In this document: positions 58,901 to 64,000 of the stretch, piece after piece | How the letters are laid out: every line of letters begins with the position of its first letter | How positions within the stretch are numbered: the first letter of the stretch is position 1 | Assembly (NCBI GenBank): GCA_030248065.1 | Contig: JASAMV010002592.1 | Location: forward strand, 18,124 to 82,123 | DNA: 64,000 nucleotides | Direction of reading: 5' to 3' | Source: Rhynchonema sp. JSB1_4 | Lineage: Eukaryota; Nematoda; Chromadorea; Monhysterida; Xyalidae | The notes under the pieces: generated by a model | The model's database searches: none | Seen by the model: the letters and a program-made list of their open reading frames with translations, nothing else | What the model was told of the DNA's origin: nothing | Translations under genes and position numbers: made by a program

Positions 58901-59206
58901 GATGTCGTGCAGACCCAATGCAGATACGTCCGCTTGGAAACATCGCAGATGGATGTCAACCGGGAAGACCATCGGCGACGTCGCCTCATGGCACGCTCGA
59001 AGCGTCACCTTTAATCCCGCGGTGTCTAAAAGTTGCCACGTACACGTGGCGTCGCACAACATGTTCCCACCACTTTCATTAAACCGCCAACGACACCAAC
59101 CGCGAGTCACAGATCGCAACCCCGTGCCAACGAGCACCAGCGTGTCGTCAACGCAGCCATCAACACTGATGATCCTGTCCAGCGTGGTGTGTCGTAGATG
59201 TGACAT
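55946..59206 (-). CDS. uncharacterised gene, seven or more exons
   Basis: Minus-strand exons 59206-58862 (ATG first, right after a CAG), 58670-58497, 58393-58268, 57001-56878, 56822-56698, 56491-56420, 56352-about 56246 and probably a last one ending at 55946. Phases 0,0,0,1,0,0 agree. Exon 1 is strand-rich (DDTLVLVGTGLRSVTRGWCR; WQLLDTAGLKVTLRACHEA), exon 2 similarly (GGVMSKVSVFVYLRAKGYGS), exon 3 helical (KLRHVVLQQSAVNPLLATAM). Exon 5 has CRTADWFTGRPGC and HWEVVRDQAYEISICGRQL. Exon 7 includes TDRNIILILNAVPGTLSSWA. A large soluble beta-rich protein with no motif I can name. Intron 58267-57002 is filled with repeats (TTTTTAGGTGCAA words). The first-exon ATG could instead be internal. Confidence 0.55.
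57130..58260. repeat. dispersed TTTTTAGGTGCAA and GGTACACTAACCGCCGCACC repeats
   Basis: TTTTTAGGTGCAA or close variants occur near 57178, 58188, 58212 and, outside this block, 60292; TACACTAACCGCCGCACC variants occur near 57600 and 57862. The two outer groups flank about 1 kb and are partly inverted (TTGCACCTAAAA at about 58220), suggesting a non-autonomous element with TAGGTGCAA-type ends. No ORF. It occupies an intron of the gene at 55946-59206. Confidence 0.6.
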
Positions 59207-60615
59207 CTGAACAGTGATGTAGTCGATCCAAATAAGAAAGCCAACAAATGGAGACGTCCGCCGCTACAAAGCCACCCAGCCAGGCGAGTATCATGTCTTT
59301 TTTTTCGGATGCGGGTGAGTATTGCAGCAAAAATCAAAGAAACAACGCTATCAAAGATTCGTGAAAAATTATACCTGCACCGCTGCTCGGTACATGATAC
59401 ACCGCCCAATACCCACCCCCTCCCCAACACCGCCCACATCAAGCGCCTGACACATCAAGGGGCCATAACAAACCTTCCCCGCACGACTCTGCCGGAGTGT
59501 CCACACACCCGGGACCCGGTGCAATATGTTGGAACGTGCCATCACCCGGTCCGCACCATCTCCGTCAACACGAATCACGCGCGCCGTGGCCCGGTAATTG
59601 TGTCGTTCCGGATGAGCGGCAAGCGAGGTATCGGAAATTCGCACCCTAAATAAATAAATTCCACCGGGCAGAGGTCGCAATCGGGCCGGCCCGACCCCGC
59701 GGCAGGCCGAAAAAGCCCTCTGAAGTAAAAAAAAATTTCCAAATACATTTAACATATTTTTGCCCTTTTTTCGAAAAAATTCTCCATAAATAACGTATTT
59801 TGGCGACTTTTGACAACACCAAACCCCACCCACCCCACCGCCGGCGAACCGTTTCCCCCTCCGTCGTCGGGCATCGGTTCGTTCAACCGACACCGGCGTG
59901 AACTCGTACGTACCACCACATCGACCGAAATCTCGGATGTCGCGTGATGAACGCTTCTCGTTACGGTCGAATATGATGTCGCTGGAAAATCCGACCGTAA
60001 AGTTTAGCGTCCCGGAAAGATTTAATGAAAATGCGGGAGAAATACGCAGATACGAAAGAGCGGAACCAAGCCGCCACACGGGCCGGGTAGGGGGTACCGC
60101 AAAACCTAAAATACAAGGGCGGGCTGTATTTTTCCACTGACCCCTTTCAGGGGGGGTTGTATTTTTTCCGGGGGCTCTATTTTTGAGGGCGCTGTGTTTT
60201 TTCGATGCCCGAAAATCTCAAAAAATGTTCCCAAAAACGCCCCTCAAATGCAGCTCTGTCGGGACGTTAGTAGCCACTGTTGAATGTTTTTTAGGTGCAA
60301 ATCTTCCGTAAAAGGCTTGGTTTTTACCTCAAAGCAACCATTGACTCCGGTATCGTGGGTATCCCCCCCCCATTAGGTTCTCCCCCCTCCAGACTACCCT
60401 AAAGACGTAAATACAGCCCCCGGAATAGAGCCCCCACCCGTAATACACCTCCCCAAAAAAAAGACTCACTAAATTAATAGAACCCCCACCGCCCGGAAAT
60501 AGAGCCCCCCCCGCCTAGCTAACACTCCCGTGCAGTATGTCCCGCCCCCAACCCGCCCTGAAACGTGAAACCAACAACACCCCCTATGCAGTTTGTCCCA
60601 CACCAACCCTTCTCT
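59207..60615. other. upstream region with repeats
   Basis: A possible minus exon near 59990-59925 reads DIIFDRNEKRSSRDIRDFGR (donor GTACGT), not joined to anything. At about 60090-60190 and 60390-60520 lie copies of the CTAAATACAGCCCC / AATAGAGCCCCC family, and TTTTTAGGTGCAA occurs at 60292. The rest holds no gene that I can support. Confidence 0.45.
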
Positions 60616-60618
60616 CAG

Positions 60619-60769
60619 ACTCGGAAACTTCAGCTCTGTTGACATCTGTGAACTTCCGACGGATGACAGCGATGCAACCAGCACGCACGTGGCACCGTCT
60701 ACCAAAGAAGAAACCGAAACCTCGTCTGTGAAAGAAGAAACCTCGGCTGGATACCTTTTTTGGATCCCC
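60619..60769 (+). CDS. isolated acidic exon
   Basis: After TTCTCTCAG the frame (entry phase 2, exit phase 0, donor GTAACG) reads LGNFSSVDICELPTDDSD then STKEETETSSVKEETSAGYL. The Thr/Glu/Ser-rich composition suggests a disordered region. No neighbouring exon was found, and both sides are repeats, so it could be a relic. Confidence 0.35.
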
Positions 60770-60815
60770 GTAACGCACCGCAAATAATATTATCTGTAAA
60801 AGAAACGGGCACCCA

Positions 60816-61200
60816 CATCGTTCCGGGCCCTCCCCTGGTTTATGGGGGAAAGAAACGGGGCGAAACGAACGAAATCACATTTTCCCTATTTCCCGGGGCC
60901 CTCTCTTTATGTAAAAGACGAAATCATGGGGGCCCTCCCCCCCAATGGGGGCCCTCCCCCCCATTTTCTGTAAGATTCGCTATCGTTCCGGGCCCTCCCC
61001 TGGTTTATGTGGGAAAGAAACGGGGCGAAACGAACGAAATCACATTTTCCCTATTTCCCGGGGCCCTCTCTTTATGTAAAAGACGAAATCATGCGGCCCT
61101 CCCCCCATTTTCTGTAAGATTCGCTGGAGGCGAAACCAACGAAATTGCATTTTCCCTAATTCTTGGGGGCCCTCCCCCCCATCTTCTGTAAGAAACGACC
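60816..61200. repeat. tandem repeat of about 170 bases with GGGGCCCTCCCCC blocks
   Basis: A unit beginning TCGTTCCGGGCCCTCCCCTG and including CGGGGCGAAACGAACGAAAT and TATTTCCCGGGGCCCTCTCT occurs at about 60816 and again at about 60984 with small deletions; a third partial copy follows to 61195. Open frames across it are repeat translations. Nearby, at about 61480-61530, a 26-base unit (ACGCAAAACATAGATAAAAA) is also doubled. Confidence 0.8.
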
Positions 61201-61559
61201 GAAATAGCTCCGACCGTAACCCGCACCGTAAAACAAGCAAAATATAAAAAAAAACAAGGTACGGTATCCGAAAATACGGTGGCCGACTGCCGATTTGAGG
61301 CCGAGTCCACTCCTCCGCGCACAAAATTTTGGATCAGAGAAAAGAATCAGCGCAGTGCGCTCAGCCAATCACCGTCCCGGAGAGAATGGCTTAATCACGG
61401 TGGATCCACCGTAGCCAAAAGTTGCAGTCGGCAGTCTTGCAGTCCACGTTAAACGTGTTGGTTGGTGTTGGCGCTGACACGCAAAACATAGATAAAAAAC
61501 AAACACGCAAAACATAGATAAAAAACAAAATGGTCTCGACACGATCCTTGCAGATCAAA

Positions 61560-61770
61560 ATTACGGTGGGTTACGGTATTCGGGGGCTGAGTGACAACCT
61601 CCGGTAGACTGCCTTTACAGGGGATTTCATTCAGGGGGCTCTACTAATTCACTCACCCGTGACCCCTTTTTGGGGGACTGTATAACGGGGTCCTACCGTA
61701 AAGACCCACATACCGTAAAAACCTAAATAGAAGGGGGGGCTCTATTAACTCACTGACCCCTTGTTGGATG
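61560..61770. mobile_element. copy of the AATAGAGCCCCC element family
   Basis: Contains TTACGGTATTCGGGGGCT, GGGGGCTCTACTAATTCACTCACC and ACCGTAAAAACCTAAATAGA, matching in inverted order the units at 8156-8310 and 60390-60520. No ORF. Confidence 0.55.
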
Positions 61771-62649
61771 TTTCTTGTGTGTTCTTTTGTAATATTTTGA
61801 ATGCCAGAATGTTATATAATACTCGTGTTCCAACCCAATTTTAGAACCCGTTCTATTGTTATGTATATTTCATGACTTTTTGGGTTTTGAAGTTTCTAGT
61901 CAGTCTGATTTTGGAACAATAAATTTGATTGGTCATTATTACACACAAGGTTTTTAAAAAAAGGAGCTGGCTGCATGAGGCTGCTTTTGACCCACCCTGT
62001 ATTATATACCGTGCTGTAATTTGGCTTGGTTCGATACTCCGGCAGTGCTTGCTAGCATTAATTCTGATCACCACTATTATACATTATATCCACATATACT
62101 ACTACAGTACATCCACAAGAATAAATCAGAAAGTTGCCAAGTTAAACACTAAAGTTGCAAGTGTCTGTTAGTGACAAAAAGTACTCCAAACGACGTAATC
62201 CAATTTACGGCGGAAGGATACAGTGTCTGTGTTTCATCTTACAACGGCCACCAGAAATGTGAACTCGTTGGGTATCAAAATTGCTGCAATTGGTCCGTCT
62301 GGGGGTATCTGAAAAGCTTTATGATGTGTGATTTTATGAAACATCACCCGAAGATTTTGTGCGCAAAAACCCCAGCTTTAATGTTTAACGTATAGAATTA
62401 TTTTTTAAGAACAAACCGGGCCACCCATTAACTACAGTTTCGTATGGGACTGCAAGCAATCAATTTGTGTCTCGCAAATTACAGGGAGCCCACCGACCAG
62501 TGCTGAACGTAGTGGACCGCATATGTAATTTTCGCTTCTTTTGCGTTTTTTTTCGTTTGGTACAATTCCTAAAATTCGACACAATATACATAATACGCTT
62601 TTGCCTCCGATTTGTGTGTTACTATAGTCTTTCTTTCTCTCGGTCCAAG

Positions 62650-63117
62650 AGTCAATGTACCGATCGCAACAGCAGCCATCAAGTACACGCTGTTTCGGCC
62701 CGTTGTCGCCTGTCGGTTATCTCACGACGATGCTGCTGTTTTCAAGGCGTTGAAACGTTATCTTGTGCCCCCCTGTTACCACACTACATGCCACTCATTC
62801 CCAGCTTCTAATCGTGTGTCTCTGTGTGGCAGCACTCCACTGCCAAGATTTATGAGCTCATCAAAGTTGCGAGCATTGGCGAGTGATTTTTTCTCAATTT
62901 GTTCGACGCCACATGTACCTATATGTTGCGTCTTTTGTTCCGGCCGACGAATTGTTGAAAATCTCATTAAACTCTGCTGTTCAGAACGAACCCACGCTCG
63001 ACCACAAGCAAGTCGCGAGTTTTATGACCGGCACTTACAGTTTGTGTCGCGCCTTTATTTGCCGTCATAAATTAGAAATGAGGAGAGCCCGCTCCGTACA
63101 GTATACCTACAGTACCT
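62650..63117 (+). pseudogene. possible broken ORF
   Basis: Frames reading NVPIATAAIKYTLFRPVVA, then after TGTGTGGCAG the segment STAKIYELIKVASIGE, meet a TGA at about 62882. The adjacent frame opens immediately and reads FSQFVRRHMYLYVASFVPAD, then LLKISLNSAVQNEPTLDHKQ, up to a TAA at 63117. The continuity of protein-like sequence across a frame change suggests either a missed small intron or a frameshifted relic. No family recognised. Confidence 0.3.
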
Positions 63118-63232
63118 AATTCATTTGAGAAATCAATGGACAGTTATTTCTGAGTTGTTTCTTTTCATAGTCGAATACAGTATCCAGTTTTTTTTCTTTC
63201 AAGCTGCTTTTTCGTGTGCGTGTGATCGTTAA

Positions 63233-64000
63233 AGGGGGCGCGACATTATACATCTTTGGAGTAATGCATCCCAATATTACTGCAGAAATGGCAAGCAGAC
63301 ATCTGAAGTCACATGTTTTGAAAAGACAAGAAGTCGAACTTCGAAGATCTCATTCAGAAATTCACCTCCGAATGTCTATTGCAAGAAACAAAGTTCAACC
63401 TGCTGTAGTCGCTCAGCTCCCTGAAAACCGCAGGCATCGAGCTAGAAAAATGAAACAAGAAAGTGTTTAGGGCCAAGCACATCGTTCTGAACAGGTAAAA
63501 TTTTATAACACTGGAAATTTCTGTTTAAGCCACGCTGTGTGACAGATTTTAACCACTAATTTCGACCAGCGTGAAAGATGTTCGCTAGACGTAGGGGAAG
63601 AATTTTTACGCTGGTCGAAATCAGTGTTTCACGTCACACATCTCACAGTGTGATCTCACGTCATCTCACAGTGTGGTCCAAACATAAATTCCCTGTGTTA
63701 TAAAATTTTACCTATTTGGAACCATGCGCATGGTCGATTCATAGGGTCGCTGTGGGAATTCGTCTTTGGAACATTTTCTTGTTTCATTTTTTGAGCTCGA
63801 TGCCTGCTTTTCAGGGAGCCGAACGACTACAGCAAATTGAATTTTGTTCCTTGCAATAGACATTCGGAGGTGAATTTCTGAATGAAATCTTCCAAGTTCG
63901 ACTTCATTGTCTTTTCAAAAGATGTGACTTCCGATGTCTTCTTGTCATTTCTGCAGTAATATTGGTATGTGTCACTCCAAAAATGTATAATGTCGCGCCC
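63233..64000. mobile_element. fold-back element at the right edge, ends GGGCGCGACATTATACAT
   Basis: The left arm starts GGGCGCGACATTATACAT at 63234 and the right arm ends ATGTATAATGTCGCGCCC at 64000; about 240 bases at each side match inverted (CAATATTACTGCAGAAATG versus CATTTCTGCAGTAATATTGG). An inner pair, GGTAAAATTTTATAACAC at about 63495 and GTGTTATAAAATTTTACC at about 63695, extends the fold. The 84-aa frame in the left arm is arm sequence without a partner gene. The right end may coincide with the window edge. Confidence 0.9.

Noticed and set aside
60760..61324. ORFs with repeated FSLFPGALSLCKRRNH-type peptides
   Set aside because: Translations of the 170-base tandem repeat.
1..64000. 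CRISPR arrays, operons, phage or bacterial mobile genes
   Set aside because: None seen; repeats have no regular spacers and genes are spliced, so the window is nuclear eukaryotic DNA.

Overview
This is a nuclear eukaryotic segment. The genes are broken into short exons by small GT-AG introns (about 36 to 900 bases). There are no operons or ribosome binding sites. Intergenic and intronic DNA carries inverted-repeat elements, minisatellites and G/C-run elements. Recognisable families are a TRIM-type RING protein, an XPD/DDX11-type iron-sulfur DEAH helicase, a protein resembling the RPA32 subunit, an AT-hook protein and an intron-containing MULE transposase. The TRIM-type RING and the compact introns would fit a small-genome animal or a relative, but the sequence does not fix the species. 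I built gene models by hand, joining exons only where reading phase agreed across the inferred junctions. No RNA evidence was available.

Layout. 0-4.7 kb: the 3' part of a Ser/Lys-rich protein gene (+), then two weaker plus-strand exon groups. 4.7-8.9 kb: a minus-strand gene of about twelve exons with no recognised family. 9.2-12.6 kb: a complete seven-exon RING gene (+), divergent from the previous gene. 13.1-14.0 kb: a complete 162-aa gene (+). 14.3-18.9 kb: a head-to-head pair, a 382-aa propeller-like gene (-) and a 225-aa OB/winged-helix gene (+), whose start codons are 44 bases apart. 19.4-21.0 kb: isolated exons, two with CxxC pairs. 21.1-26.3 kb: five small genes in tandem (86, 86, 104, 97 and 90 aa). 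The last four share one architecture: two exons, one phase-1 intron and mostly heptad-like helices. 26.8-32.0 kb: minus-strand exons of an AT-hook protein and a probable neighbour or continuation. 32.3-33.6 kb: a fold-back element. 34.1-35.9 kb: a MULE transposase (-). 37.1-41.0 kb: two minus-strand genes, one a complete 256-aa acidic protein. 42-44.2 kb: two fold-back elements of one family, one fresh and one decayed. 44.5-53.8 kb: a minus-strand exon group and a DDX11-like helicase of about 19 exons. 55.9-59.2 kb: an uncharacterised minus-strand gene. 60-64 kb: mostly repeats, with one plus-strand exon, a possibly broken ORF and a second fold-back family at the right edge.

Possible links. 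The helicase, the OB/winged-helix protein and the AT-hook protein would all act on DNA, but nothing shows they work together. The MULE transposase at 34-36 kb and the element at 17.6 kb flanked by a perfect 9-base direct repeat fit an active or recently active Mutator-type system. The least explained item is the cluster of small two-exon helical genes at 22.5-26.3 kb. A second general oddity is the splice donor, which often carries T at intron position +3 (GTTGGT, GTTAGT, GTTTGT).
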